Positions 37,574-46,183 of a stretch of 64,000 nucleotides of DNA are shown here, in pieces; the stretch's first letter is position 1; the number at the start of each line of letters is the position of its first letter. The notes under the pieces were generated by a model. The model saw only the letters and a program-made list of their open reading frames with translations. It had not been told where the DNA came from and did no database searches. The translations under genes were made by a program, and so were the position numbers. Origin of the DNA: a bacterium (lineage in GTDB: Bacteria > Bacteroidota > Bacteroidia > B-17B0 > Aurantibacillaceae); assembly GCA_029945625.1 (NCBI GenBank), contig JAQSCW010000002.1, forward strand, positions 248,001 through 312,000, given 5' to 3'.

Positions 37574-38149
37574 ATGGCTATAAACCCGCATTTTCATCAT
37601 TCGGACCAACAACTTAAAGAAGAGTTGATGGTCATTGAAGCCGCGAAGTTGGATCCCGAGCAATTTGGCACCCTGTATGAAAAGTATTACAAGCAGATTT
37701 TCAATTACGTGTACCAGCGCATGGATTCAAAGGACGCCGCTTTTGACATCACGGGACAAGTGTTTTTGAAAGCCATGACCAATCTTCAGAAGTATGAATA
37801 TAAGGGTGTTCCTTTTGCCAGCTGGTTATACCGTATTGCGCACAATGAAGTGATGCAATTGTTCAGAACCCAAAAGAACAAAAGAGCAATTAATTGCGAC
37901 ATCAGTGACTTGCGTTTTATTTGTGAGGAGCAGGAAACCCCTTTCTTTGAGGAGTACATTCCGGTGGTCAAAAAACTCATTCAGGAATTAAATCAGGATG
38001 ACCTGCACATGGTGGAGATGCGTTTTTTTGAAAAGAGACCATTTAAGGAAATTGCAGATATTCTCGATATCACCGAAGTGAACGCCAAAGTAAGAATGTA
38101 CCGCATCATAGAGAAACTAAAAAAATCAATCAGCAAAATACACGTGTAG
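37574..38149 (+). CDS. Sigma-70 family RNA polymerase sigma factor (ECF type)
   Basis: 191 residues. Region 2 is visible as FDITGQVFLKAMTNLQKYEYK with FASWLYRIAHNEVMQLFR (about 55-100). Region 4, a helix-turn-helix, is near the end (HMVEMRFFEKRPFKEIADIL, then AKVRMYRIIEKLKKSI). The size and lack of regions 1 and 3 fit an extracytoplasmic-function sigma factor. It is followed at one base by a membrane protein that looks like its regulator and then, with overlap, by an FGE-fold protein; the three genes form one operon. It probably controls an envelope regulon; the signal is unknown. Autoregulation is possible but no operator is seen. Confidence 0.92.
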   Translation: MAINPHFHHSDQQLKEELMVIEAAKLDPEQFGTLYEKYYKQIFNYVYQRMDSKDAAFDITGQVFLKAMTNLQKYEYKGVPFASWLYRIAHNEVMQLFRTQKNKRAINCDISDLRFICEEQETPFFEEYIPVVKKLIQELNQDDLHMVEMRFFEKRPFKEIADILDITEVNAKVRMYRIIEKLKKSISKIHV

Positions 38150-38150
38150 C

Positions 38151-39923
38151 ATGAGCCTCAAATTTAATATAGACCGACCAAAAGTAAAAGACGAGGAAAT
38201 TAAGAATCAGCAAGACTTTAAGTCCTTAGTTGATAAGTTCAAACAACAAAGTTTAAAAAAAGCACAAGGCGACGAGAGTTGGTGGACGAATAAGATAGTC
38301 CGCTATTCAACGGTGATCGCAGGAATAACGGTAATTTGTACGATCACTTACTTTTCTCTTTTCAATAATCAGCAAACCACAAAAATCAAACATGAAGAAA
38401 AAACTACTCTAAGTCCCCTCACAAAATCAAACAGTCAAAGTACAAAAACCAAATTCGTACAAGCGCCTTCCTCAACATTACGACGCCCCTACTCTACCTA
38501 TACCGTTAACAACGCAAAAGGCGGTAAAATTATACATCCTACAGCTTCGAAGATCAGCATTCCTAAAAACAGTTTTGTGGATAAAAACGGGAAAAGCATC
38601 ATTGGAGATGTTACAATCGAATACAAAGAATTTCACGATGTGGGAGATGTTATTGCAGAAGGCATTCCCATGTCCTATGACAGTGCGGGGAAAAAATACT
38701 CGCTTGAAACCGCGGGCATGTTTGATATTCGAGGGTATCAAAACGGCGAACCTGTGTACATCGCTCCCAACAAGAACCTGAACGTTGAACTAGCTTCTGC
38801 GAATGACGCGAATCGATTTCATCAGTACTACCTCGACACTAACGCCCGCAATTGGAACTATCTAAAACACGATGTGCCGGTGAGAATAAAAAAAGGAGAG
38901 AAAGAAGAAGCAGCGAACCTAAAGAAATTACAAGCCCTTCAATTAGAAATTGAAAAAGTAATTCCACAAAAGATTGATAGTGTGGGTATCGTATACAGCC
39001 ACAAAGCTGAAAAACTACCAAGGGCCAAAGAACCTGTAAAACCTGCCAAACCAAGTGCCGGGCGACCCAATTTTAAGCTGGATGGCAGTTATGAAGAATT
39101 TCCAGAACTCGCCGCGTTCACTAATGTTCTATTTGAAGTGGGTCTCGAAAACAAGAATTACAGTAATGATTTGCATGAGATAACCTGGAGCGATGTGAAA
39201 ATCAGTCAGGGACCGGTGAAAGGAGTGAATTATGTACTGAGTTTGAGCTATCGTAATCGCCATGAGAAATTGATTGTTTACCCGGTACTCACGGGCACTG
39301 AGTTTGATCAGGCACGGGAGCGTTACAACGCAAAATTTGAAATTTACCGGGCACTGGTGGAAAAAAGAACTGCAGATGAAAAACACCTCATGGATGAAAT
39401 GGCCGCAAAACAAGCTGTTTACCTAGCCGAGCAGCGCAGAAAACAAGATGAGTTCGAAAAAGAAAAGGCTAAGTTAGCAGAAAGCAGTAATGCCGTGGCA
39501 CTCAATGAACTTTCATCTAATTTCAATGCCATGTCCATTCAGGTGAAAGCGCAGCGAATTTTTACGGTGTCAAAATTCGGGATCTTTAATTCCGATTGTC
39601 CACATTCTTTACCCGAAGGCAAAACAGTTCGGCCGGTATTTGTTTTGAATGAAAAAGACAAACCACTACAACCCGACTTTATTTATATGGTGGATCATGC
39701 GAAGAAAACCGTATACACGCTCGATAAACAAACCGGGTATAGCATGGTGTACGATCCTAATCAACAGTATTCAATTTGCATTTTTAAAAACAATAAGCTT
39801 TTTATTTGTAGTAAAGCCATGTTCAAGGAGAGTGCGGAAACGGATTCAAACAAATTTTTCGTCAGCCCTGTTCTGCAAGGTTCTGATAATTTAATTGACT
39901 TTAAAAAGGCCTTAGAGATATGA
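38151..39923 (+). CDS. Single-span membrane protein, likely membrane-bound regulator of the preceding sigma factor
   Basis: 590 residues. About 60 cytoplasmic residues (charged, with FKQQSLKKAQGDESWW) lead to one transmembrane segment (RYSTVIAGITVICTITYFSLF, ~58-78), then a large extracytoplasmic part. The latter begins with a beta-sandwich segment like ZU5-type domains (KGGKIIHPTASKISIPKNSF) and contains a long Lys/Glu/Gln-rich coiled coil (about 415-470). Translation starts one base after the sigma-factor stop and overlaps the next gene by 4 bases. The cytoplasmic arm plus a sensing outside domain fits an anti-sigma factor or sensor, but I see no recognised anti-sigma motif. Role inferred from context. 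Confidence 0.75.
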   Translation: MSLKFNIDRPKVKDEEIKNQQDFKSLVDKFKQQSLKKAQGDESWWTNKIVRYSTVIAGITVICTITYFSLFNNQQTTKIKHEEKTTLSPLTKSNSQSTKTKFVQAPSSTLRRPYSTYTVNNAKGGKIIHPTASKISIPKNSFVDKNGKSIIGDVTIEYKEFHDVGDVIAEGIPMSYDSAGKKYSLETAGMFDIRGYQNGEPVYIAPNKNLNVELASANDANRFHQYYLDTNARNWNYLKHDVPVRIKKGEKEEAANLKKLQALQLEIEKVIPQKIDSVGIVYSHKAEKLPRAKEPVKPAKPSAGRPNFKLDGSYEEFPELAAFTNVLFEVGLENKNYSNDLHEITWSDVKISQGPVKGVNYVLSLSYRNRHEKLIVYPVLTGTEFDQARERYNAKFEIYRALVEKRTADEKHLMDEMAAKQAVYLAEQRRKQDEFEKEKAKLAESSNAVALNELSSNFNAMSIQVKAQRIFTVSKFGIFNSDCPHSLPEGKTVRPVFVLNEKDKPLQPDFIYMVDHAKKTVYTLDKQTGYSMVYDPNQQYSICIFKNNKLFICSKAMFKESAETDSNKFFVSPVLQGSDNLIDFKKALEI

Positions 39924-40705
39924 AAAGTAGAATAGGATTAATTGCCGGTGTTTTTGTTCTACTTTCCTTCACTTCCTACCATCACAAAATTCTTGTTCCT
40001 CCCGGTACTGTTCAAATCACCCAAAACTTTTTTGCCGACGAAATGGAGGTCTCCAATCGCTCATGGCAGGAATTTGAATATTGGACAAAGATAAAGTACG
40101 GCTACCATTCAAAAGAACATCTTGAAACTCTTCCCGACACGCTGGTATGGAGAAATGTGGAAAGCAAAAATGAACCTTATGTTATTTATTATTACCGCCA
40201 TCCCGCTTATCAAAATTTTCCGGTGGTGGGAATCAGCTATGAACAAGCCTTGGCCTTTTGTAAATGGCGCACCGAACGCGTAAAGGAGTTTTATAGCCTG
40301 GCGAATAAAAAAGATCTGGACATAACATACCGACTTCCCACCAAAGAAGAATGGGAATTCTTAAGCATAAGCAGTTCATCTGCTTTACGTAACGGTGGAA
40401 AAGACGAAAAGAATCATGCCCGTTTGAATTGTGCACGCGAAGCAGGTGATAGTGTAGTGAGAGACAAAAGAAACATAAATGGAAAATACCCGGATGTAAC
40501 TGCACCTGTAAACTTTTACGCGCCAAACCGCTTTGGACTTCACAATTGTTTGGGAAATGTATCAGAAATGATTTTGGAAAAAGGCATCAGTAAGGGAGGA
40601 GGCTGGCTACATGCGATTGAAGAATGTCGCGTGGGCAAAGACATAACTTATGCCAAAGCCAATGCATGGTTGGGATTTAGGTGCGTGTGTGTGCTTAAGA
40701 AATAA
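39920..40705 (+). CDS. FGE-fold (SUMF1/EgtB/PvdO family) envelope protein lacking the catalytic cysteine pair
   Basis: 261 residues with an N-terminal membrane or signal segment. Conserved FGE motifs in order: FADEMEVSNRSWQEF (~35), PVVGISYEQALAFCKWRTER (~103), YRLPTKEEWEFL (~145), NRFGLHNCLGNVSEM (~205), SKGGGW (~228), LGFRC (~250). A true formylglycine-generating enzyme needs a Cys pair with the GGSW/C-type copper site; here the motif is SKGGGW with no Cys at that place, so the enzyme function is probably lost. In Bacteroidota this fold is used structurally in gliding/T9SS proteins GldJ and GldK. The gene overlaps the regulator gene by 4 bases. Role inferred. Confidence 0.85.
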   Translation: MKSRIGLIAGVFVLLSFTSYHHKILVPPGTVQITQNFFADEMEVSNRSWQEFEYWTKIKYGYHSKEHLETLPDTLVWRNVESKNEPYVIYYYRHPAYQNFPVVGISYEQALAFCKWRTERVKEFYSLANKKDLDITYRLPTKEEWEFLSISSSSALRNGGKDEKNHARLNCAREAGDSVVRDKRNINGKYPDVTAPVNFYAPNRFGLHNCLGNVSEMILEKGISKGGGWLHAIEECRVGKDITYAKANAWLGFRCVCVLKK

Positions 40706-40967
40706 AAGCAGGAGATACAGTTTAAGATTCAACGAAGGCTAAGCACTCTCTGCAATCCTTCCTTTTCAATGTTCAGTAATGAAGACACTTGGTTCTTCTA
40801 CCAAATCATCCTCTTTCATTTTACATGTGCGAATCTAGTTTTACCTCGTGATGGTGTAGAATACTAGTTGTTCGGCCTGAAGTGCCCATGCCGGCAACCT
40901 GCTCAGCCTTTGGTTCAATTTGGTGCATTTTGAGGGCGTTCCATTCCCTTTTTTAGCGATTTAACCC

Positions 40968-40975
40968 TATATTTG
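40968..40975 (+). promoter_or_regulatory. -7 box of the gpmA operon
   Basis: TATATTTG, an exact TAnnTTTG, ends 14 bases before the ATG. No well-spaced -33 TTTG is visible. It would drive the four-gene operon gpmA to the EEP-family gene. Confidence 0.45.
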
Positions 40976-40988
40976 TGCCACTAAAATT

Positions 40989-41594
40989 ATGGCACAACTC
41001 GTTATTTTTCGCCACGGACAAAGTTTGTGGAACCTTGAAAACAAATTCACCGGCTGGATCGATATTGATCTTAGCCCCAAAGGTATTGAAGAAGCCAAAG
41101 ATGCCGGCTTGAAGCTCAAGGGTTTTCATTTTGACATTGCTTATTCTTCTGCCTTAAAACGAGCGCAAGAAACCTTAAGTCTTGCCATGGGTACAGCCGG
41201 TCATCCCCCAATTGAGACTATTTATGACAAGGCGTTGAACGAACGGATGTATGGTGATTTGCAAGGATTAAACAAAGAAGAAACCGCTGTGAAATTCGGT
41301 AAAGATCAGGTGAAAATCTGGCGCAGAAGCTACGATATTCCACCCCCCAACGGAGAGAGTCTTAAAGATACGGCTGCCAGAGTATTGCCCTATTTTGAGG
41401 CAGAGATTATTCCAAAACTACGTGCAGGAAAGAACGTCATTGTGGTGGCGCATGGCAATAGTTTGAGGGCCTTGATTATGTATCTCGAAAAAATGAGTCC
41501 CGAACAAATACTCGAATTTGAAATTGGAACGGGTCAGCCTCGTTTGTATGAGCTCAACACGAATCTTGAGATCTTATCGGTTAGAAATTTATAA
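40989..41594 (+). CDS. gpmA: 2,3-bisphosphoglycerate-dependent phosphoglycerate mutase
   Basis: 201 residues, cytoplasmic. It interconverts 3- and 2-phosphoglycerate in glycolysis and gluconeogenesis. The phosphohistidine motif FRHGQSLWNLENKFTGW is at residues 7-23, the second His is in VVAHGNSLRAL, and the Glu-containing segment is ALNERMYGDLQG. The protein is shorter than the E. coli enzyme (~250), which is normal for the compact dPGM forms in Bacteroidota. It heads an operon with a HAD-family phosphatase, methionine aminopeptidase and a membrane EEP protein, with gaps of 3 bases or overlaps. All catalytic residues present. Confidence 0.95.
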   Translation: MAQLVIFRHGQSLWNLENKFTGWIDIDLSPKGIEEAKDAGLKLKGFHFDIAYSSALKRAQETLSLAMGTAGHPPIETIYDKALNERMYGDLQGLNKEETAVKFGKDQVKIWRRSYDIPPPNGESLKDTAARVLPYFEAEIIPKLRAGKNVIVVAHGNSLRALIMYLEKMSPEQILEFEIGTGQPRLYELNTNLEILSVRNL

Positions 41595-41597
41595 ACG

Positions 41598-42059
41598 ATG
41601 AATGCGTTTCTTAATGAAAATAGCAAAGTAATCGCTGTTGATTTCGATGGCACTTTGGTAGAACACAAATATCCTGCGATTGGAAAGGAAATGTTGTTTG
41701 CGTTCGCGACCCTCAAAGCGCTTCAACAAAAAGGACATAAATTAATCTTGTGGACCATACGCACCGGTTCTTTATTGGATGACGCTGTTGAGTACTGTCG
41801 CCAAAACGGTGTGGAATTTTATGCCGTGAATAAAAATTATCCTGAAGAAATTTTGGATGAACGTACTTCGCGTAAACTGAATGCCGACGTTTTTATAGAC
41901 GACCGGATGTTAGGGGGATTTATTGGTTGGAGCGACGTGTGGCAAACCCTTCACCCCGAAGGGGGCGATTTTTCGCATCAACTGAAAAACGAAGAAGCTC
42001 ACCTAAATTACAAAAAAAACGAAGGCTCCTTTTTTAAAAATATATTTGGCAAAAAATGA
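41598..42059 (+). CDS. HAD-superfamily phosphatase (BT0820-like)
   Basis: 153 residues. The HAD motif I is DFDGTL (Asp 16 and Asp 18), motif II T in LWTIRTG, and motif IV FIDDRMLGG. This matches the short Bacteroidota HAD family related to BT0820 (hydrolase, metal-dependent). The substrate is unknown; phosphatase activity on a sugar phosphate or nucleotide is plausible. It starts 3 bases past gpmA and overlaps map by 4 bases (ATGA), so the gene is fixed in an operon with unrelated housekeeping enzymes. Family certain; reaction not. Confidence 0.88.
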   Translation: MNAFLNENSKVIAVDFDGTLVEHKYPAIGKEMLFAFATLKALQQKGHKLILWTIRTGSLLDDAVEYCRQNGVEFYAVNKNYPEEILDERTSRKLNADVFIDDRMLGGFIGWSDVWQTLHPEGGDFSHQLKNEEAHLNYKKNEGSFFKNIFGKK

Positions 42060-42853
42060 TCTACTTAAAAAACAGAGAAGAAATAGAATTGATGCGCGAA
42101 AGTGCCCTCATGGTATCGCGTACCCTGGGGATCATTGCCCGAGAAATAAAGCCGGGTGTTATTCCTGCCACCTTGGATAAGTTGGCGGAAGAGTACATTC
42201 GCGACAATGGTGGTATTCCTGCATTCAAAGGTTTTAAAGGCGCCAGAGGAGTTCCTGATTTTCCCGCTACATTATGTATCTCTATCAACGAAGCGGTGGT
42301 GCATGGTATTCCGGGCAATACGCCGTTAAGAAACGGCGATATCATTTCGGTTGATTGCGGTGTGAAGAAAAACGGGTTTTACGGAGATCATGCCTACACG
42401 TTTGGCGTGGGCGAAATTGCTCCCGAATTGCAAAAACTCATTGATGTCACCAAAGAAAGCCTGTATCTAGGCATTGCCCAAATGGTAAGCGGCAATCGTA
42501 TAGGCGATATTAGTTATGCTATTCAGCAGCATGCCGAAAAACATGGCTTCGGGGTAGTACGAGAGCTGGTGGGACATGGCCTCGGAAAAGTGATGCACGA
42601 AGAACCCGAAGTTCCTAATTACGGCAAACGTGGCGATGGACCCAAAATAAAAGAGGGTTTGGTGCTTGCTATTGAACCAATGATTAATTTGGGAACCAAA
42701 AATGTGAAACAACTTCCCGACGGATGGACCATTGTGACTGCCGACCGCAAGGCCAGTGCGCATTTTGAACACGACGTGGCGGTAGTCGATGGTAAACCGG
42801 AGATCTTAAGTTCGTATGCATTTATTGAAGAAGCCTTGGCTCTTATAAATTAG
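42056..42853 (+). CDS. map: Type I methionine aminopeptidase
   Basis: 265 residues, cytoplasmic. It removes the initiator Met from nascent proteins. Metal ligands of the pita-bread fold are visible: Asp in VDCGVKKNGFYGD (two Asp, about 100-110), His in RELVGHGLGKVMHEEPEVPNYG, Glu in LAIEPM, and Glu near the end (FEHDVAV). Length normal (~265). It overlaps the HAD gene by 4 bases and is followed 2 bases later by the longest possible frame of the EEP-family gene, so it is in the middle of an operon. Function confident. Confidence 0.96.
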   Translation: MIYLKNREEIELMRESALMVSRTLGIIAREIKPGVIPATLDKLAEEYIRDNGGIPAFKGFKGARGVPDFPATLCISINEAVVHGIPGNTPLRNGDIISVDCGVKKNGFYGDHAYTFGVGEIAPELQKLIDVTKESLYLGIAQMVSGNRIGDISYAIQQHAEKHGFGVVRELVGHGLGKVMHEEPEVPNYGKRGDGPKIKEGLVLAIEPMINLGTKNVKQLPDGWTIVTADRKASAHFEHDVAVVDGKPEILSSYAFIEEALALIN

Positions 42854-42915
42854 CTTTGGATAGCCGAGCCGGTACAAATAGATCTTCTGTTGGCGAACTT
42901 CGCAAGCTGATCGCC

Positions 42916-44037
42916 ATGCGCGAACAACGAAAACTCTCGGGATTTAACCGCTTTATCCTTTGGTTAAATTACCTGGTAATTGTGGCGCTTCTCATCAGTA
43001 TTCTGGCCAAATACATCTCACCTATTCTGTTTTGGTTCCCCGCGTTTTTTGGCTTGGCATTTCCCTTTTTGTTTATCTTCAACTGTTTGTTCATTGTATA
43101 TTGGTTGGCCCAATTCAAACGGGCCGTAATTTACGGCGCTATTCTTTTTGTGCTCTCCCTGCCAACGGCATTACGCTATGTGCAGTTCAGTGTGAACGCA
43201 AAGAAGAGTGAACGCAAGGTTCTGAAGGTTACTTCGTACAACAGCATGCTGTTTGATCTTTATAACTGGTCAAAAAACAAAGAAAGTCGTTCAAAAATAC
43301 TTAGCGGACTCAGCGAGATTAATCCCGACATCCTCTGTCTTCAAGAGTTCTACACCTCAGAAGAAAAAGGCGACTATAATAATATTGACACCATAAAACG
43401 CATTCTGAAAACCAATTATTTTCATTGTGAGTATACCATCACACTTCGTGACCTTGATCATTGGGGCGTTGCCACTTTCAGTAAATACCCCATCATAAAT
43501 CAGGGAAAAATCCTTTTTAATACCCGCTCCAATAATATTTGTATTTTTTCTGATATTGTTATAAAGAATGATACCATCAGGGTATATAATGTTCATTTGC
43601 AATCGGTGAGTTTCAGCAAGCGCGACAATAAATTTCTGGAAGACGTAATATCTGAAAAAGATGCCGCCAATGAAATGGAAAACAGCAAAAGTATTTTGCG
43701 TCGTTTAAAGCTGGCCTTTGTAAAACGCACCCAGCAAGTTGAGATGATTGTGGCGCACTTGCAAACCTGCCCCTACAAAATAATTATGTGCGGCGATTTT
43801 AATGAAACAGCCGCTTCCTATTCCTACCAAAAATTAGCACGTAATCTTGAAGATGCTTTTATTGAAAAAGGAATGGGATTTGGCCGAACCTATGCCGGCA
43901 AATGGCCAAAATTCAGGATCGATTACATCTTACATGACAAGACCTTACACTGCAGCGATTATCGCAGAAATGAGGAAACATACACCGACCACTACCCTAT
44001 TACCGCTTATTTTGACAATATTAATTGGTCAAAATAA
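42916..44037 (+). CDS. Membrane-anchored endonuclease/exonuclease/phosphatase (EEP) family protein
   Basis: 373 residues from ATG 42916. A TTG at 42856 (2 bases after map) would add 20 residues that do not resemble the family, so the ATG is preferred but not certain. There are three transmembrane segments in the first ~95 residues (RFILWLNYLVIVALLISILA..., then two more), followed by an EEP domain: CLQEFY (Glu), HWGVATFSKY, IMCGDFNET (Asp-Phe-Asn), and TDHYPI (final Asp-His). The catalytic side probably faces the periplasm. The substrate (DNA, lipid or phospho-compound) is unknown. It is the last gene of the gpmA operon. Confidence 0.88.
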   Translation: MREQRKLSGFNRFILWLNYLVIVALLISILAKYISPILFWFPAFFGLAFPFLFIFNCLFIVYWLAQFKRAVIYGAILFVLSLPTALRYVQFSVNAKKSERKVLKVTSYNSMLFDLYNWSKNKESRSKILSGLSEINPDILCLQEFYTSEEKGDYNNIDTIKRILKTNYFHCEYTITLRDLDHWGVATFSKYPIINQGKILFNTRSNNICIFSDIVIKNDTIRVYNVHLQSVSFSKRDNKFLEDVISEKDAANEMENSKSILRRLKLAFVKRTQQVEMIVAHLQTCPYKIIMCGDFNETAASYSYQKLARNLEDAFIEKGMGFGRTYAGKWPKFRIDYILHDKTLHCSDYRRNEETYTDHYPITAYFDNINWSK

Positions 44038-44139
44038 ATGATGAAAATCGCTACTATTAGTTTGCTTGTTGGCGCACCGGCTGTTAGGAACCTTGTTTTT
44101 TATTGAACATTTTTAACATTTAGCCCTTGAATTAAGCCT

Positions 44140-44147
44140 TATATTTG
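44140..44147 (+). promoter_or_regulatory. -7 box of the small Cys/Lys-rich protein gene
   Basis: TATATTTG, an exact match to TAnnTTTG, ends 28 bases before the ATG. No good -33 TTTG at 19 bases; partial support. Confidence 0.45.
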
Positions 44148-44175
44148 TATATAACCAATCAAAAAAAATTAGAAA

Positions 44176-44418
44176 ATGAAAAAATTGATTTTAATGGCTG
44201 CCTTCACTGGTCTATTGGTAAGTAGTGTTGCTGCAGGAACATACGGTGACGATAAAGGTAAAAAAAGCAAAAAAGAATGCTGCGCTGCAAAGTCTGAAAA
44301 AGCTTGCGCCGGCGAGAAAAAGGAAGCTTGTGCTAAAGGAGAGAAGTCTTGCTGCAAAAGCAAAACAGCCTCAACTACTCCGGCCGGGTCTACTGAAACT
44401 CCGGCTGAAAAAAAATAA
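44176..44418 (+). CDS. Small secreted Lys/Cys-rich protein, unknown
   Basis: 80 residues. The signal peptide (1-~20, ends VSSVAAG) is followed by a mature region of Lys, Cys, Ala and Glu: KKECCAAKSEKACAGEKKEACAKGEK, then SCCKSK, then a Ser/Thr/Pro tail ending PAEKK. It has six Cys in the mature part (two CC pairs and two single), which could bind metal or form disulfides. I recognise no family. It has its own promoter box and a terminator. The signal peptide, codon usage like neighbours and the isolated unit argue that it is real. Envelope location is likely; function is unknown. Confidence 0.75.
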   Translation: MKKLILMAAFTGLLVSSVAAGTYGDDKGKKSKKECCAAKSEKACAGEKKEACAKGEKSCCKSKTASTTPAGSTETPAEKK

Positions 44419-44436
44419 TAATTTTTTGAAAACCAT

Positions 44437-44471
44437 TAAAAGCGTTCTACTTTGTAGAGGGCTTTTTTGTT
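44437..44471 (+). terminator. Rho-independent terminator after the Cys/Lys-rich protein gene
   Basis: AAAAGCGTTCTAC / GTAGAGGGCTTTT stem (one mismatch, one wobble), T-run to 44467. Confidence 0.75.
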
Positions 44472-44523
44472 TTCAAGTCATTGTGAGAGAGTTCAGATTA
44501 GAAAAATTAGTGGCCACGTATTA

Positions 44524-44556
44524 AAAACAAAAAACCATCAATTTCTTGATGGCTTT
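44524..44556 (-). terminator. Rho-independent terminator of the small membrane protein (minus strand)
   Basis: CCATCAA / TTGATGG stem, 4-base loop; on the minus strand followed by TTTTTTGTTTTT. Confidence 0.8.
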
Positions 44557-44579
44557 AAAAAAATTTTGAAGATCTAAAA

Positions 44580-44846
44580 TTAGTGATGTTCTCCGGTGGG
44601 TGCTGCAATTGGTTCTTCGGTGGGCCCGCTCACCGCCGCATCAGAAGCACCTGCTTCAGGTACAGTAGCGGACGTGGCATGGTCGCCTGTCATAGTATGA
44701 GAAGCCGCATGATGCGGTTTTGGATCACATAAACTTAAAAATAACAGTGTAATTAATAAAACTACCGCCGCCAAAATGAATGGAACGGTGAATGAAATTG
44801 GTTTTTGTTCGTTAACATGGTAATCGTCCTGAGTATGTCCTGCCAT
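44580..44846 (-). CDS. Small single-span membrane protein with His-rich tail
   Basis: 88 residues. One transmembrane segment (FTVPFILAAVVLLITLLFLSL, ~20-40) followed by a Cys and a His-, Ala- and Thr-rich tail (PHHAASHTM...) ending EHH. The tail would lie outside the membrane on the side opposite the N-terminus, and its His residues could bind metal. No family recognised. It is transcribed away from the Cys/Lys-rich protein gene and has its own terminator. The small size and absence of homology signals make the function unknown; the reading frame itself is plausible. Confidence 0.65.
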   Translation of the reverse strand: MAGHTQDDYHVNEQKPISFTVPFILAAVVLLITLLFLSLCDPKPHHAASHTMTGDHATSATVPEAGASDAAVSGPTEEPIAAPTGEHH

Positions 44847-44974
44847 AAATTTTATTTTTTGATGTTGCTAAAATAAGAGAATAATTAGTTTTAAAAAAAT
44901 ATTTATTAAAAATGTAGGAGACAGCTTGTTGATACTCTGTTCAACCTATCCCTTTACTTTCCTGCCGGAGTACC

Positions 44975-46099
44975 CTATTCCATTTTAATAAACTTGCAGT
45001 AACTTTCTTTCTCGTTCATTGTCAATCGTAATACATACAATCCTGTTTCAAGCCCCGACACATCAACAGAACTAAGACTACCAAACACTTCCGGTTTTAC
45101 TGACTGAATCAATTTTCCATTCACGTCGTAAATAGTGAGATTGCAATTGCCGGAAAAGTCCTGATCAAACCATAATTTATCTTTTACCGGATTGGGGTAT
45201 AAATTCAAGGCACTGATATCTTCAATCGCGGAGATTCCTGTGGTGTTTACAGTATTTGTGGAGGCAGGCTTGAAGCCGCGGTACCTTGCCTGAGTAATTG
45301 TATAATTGTTTCCAACCAAATTACCCGTCACTTCAAAATAGGGGATTTTGCTTGTTAGGGTCATCCACTGGTAACTCCGCACATTGTTCTGGATGCCAAT
45401 TTTAATGGGTGGTAATGCAGGTAAGGGCGGAATAGCGGGCAGTGTTAAGGTAATCGTGTCTTTTGAATATTGTGTGGTGATTAACCTCAAACAATTATCG
45501 GTGCCGTAGGGCGTTTTTACTGTACCCCAGCCATCTACCTTGGTAGTTCTATACCCTTGCTTGGCATATTTAATGGGCAATACGCCCGCCGTAGTGGTAG
45601 AGAATTTAAACGTCGTGCTATCATACTTCGGAAAAGTCATAGGAAAGTTGTACAATTCATCCTTGTCAGAATAGTAACTTGGAACCGGAATTCCACTGAT
45701 ACTCATTCCCATACCATCGGCAATAAAAGCATTGGGAGAAGCTTGTTTCTTATAGAAATTATACACCTTAGTAATGGTAATGGTTCCAGTACCGCCTACT
45801 AAGGTGTCCGCTATTTTTTCACCATATTCATTGGCCGACAGAAAGAACAAAAAGTAGGGAGTTTGAGAAGCCGCTACAAAATCTCTTCGTCCTGCGGTAG
45901 TGGAGTTGGCAGTGCTAAAATCCCAGCTAAAATTAGTACCCGTTTGGGTATAATTTCCGATGGAAGCGGTTTGCACATTGGTATACCGTAAGGTGTCGCC
46001 AGCCCCTGGCATATTGCTGTTGCCGAGGGTGATTGGACTTTGGGCAATAAACACCGCACTCAGGGCGTTTAAAAGAAAAATGAGGTGATTTCTATTCAT
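44975..46099 (-). CDS. Secreted protein with type A T9SS sorting domain
   Basis: 374 residues. The signal peptide ends FIAQ. Residues about 20-290 are a beta-rich globular part with no family I can name. The C-terminal 75 residues are a Por-secretion (type A) sorting domain: LNLYPNPVKDKLWF at its start, NLTIYDVNGKLIQ, then LETGLYVLRLT. The protein would be exported by T9SS, have its C-terminal domain cleaved and be released or anchored to lipid. It is monocistronic, divergent from the TamA/BamA-like gene. The sorting domain is certain; the passenger function is unknown. Confidence 0.9.
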   Translation of the reverse strand: MNRNHLIFLLNALSAVFIAQSPITLGNSNMPGAGDTLRYTNVQTASIGNYTQTGTNFSWDFSTANSTTAGRRDFVAASQTPYFLFFLSANEYGEKIADTLVGGTGTITITKVYNFYKKQASPNAFIADGMGMSISGIPVPSYYSDKDELYNFPMTFPKYDSTTFKFSTTTAGVLPIKYAKQGYRTTKVDGWGTVKTPYGTDNCLRLITTQYSKDTITLTLPAIPPLPALPPIKIGIQNNVRSYQWMTLTSKIPYFEVTGNLVGNNYTITQARYRGFKPASTNTVNTTGISAIEDISALNLYPNPVKDKLWFDQDFSGNCNLTIYDVNGKLIQSVKPEVFGSLSSVDVSGLETGLYVLRLTMNEKESYCKFIKME

Positions 46100-46183
46100 G
46101 GGAGCTTCTTTTTATTTATTAACTGTGAATTATTTTCTTCTTTGTTATTTCAATTAACTTAGAGCGTTCAAAAACTGCTCAAG

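Noticed and set aside
39920-40705. Calling the FGE-fold protein an active sulfatase-modifying enzyme
   Set aside because: The catalytic Cys pair is missing; only the fold is supported.
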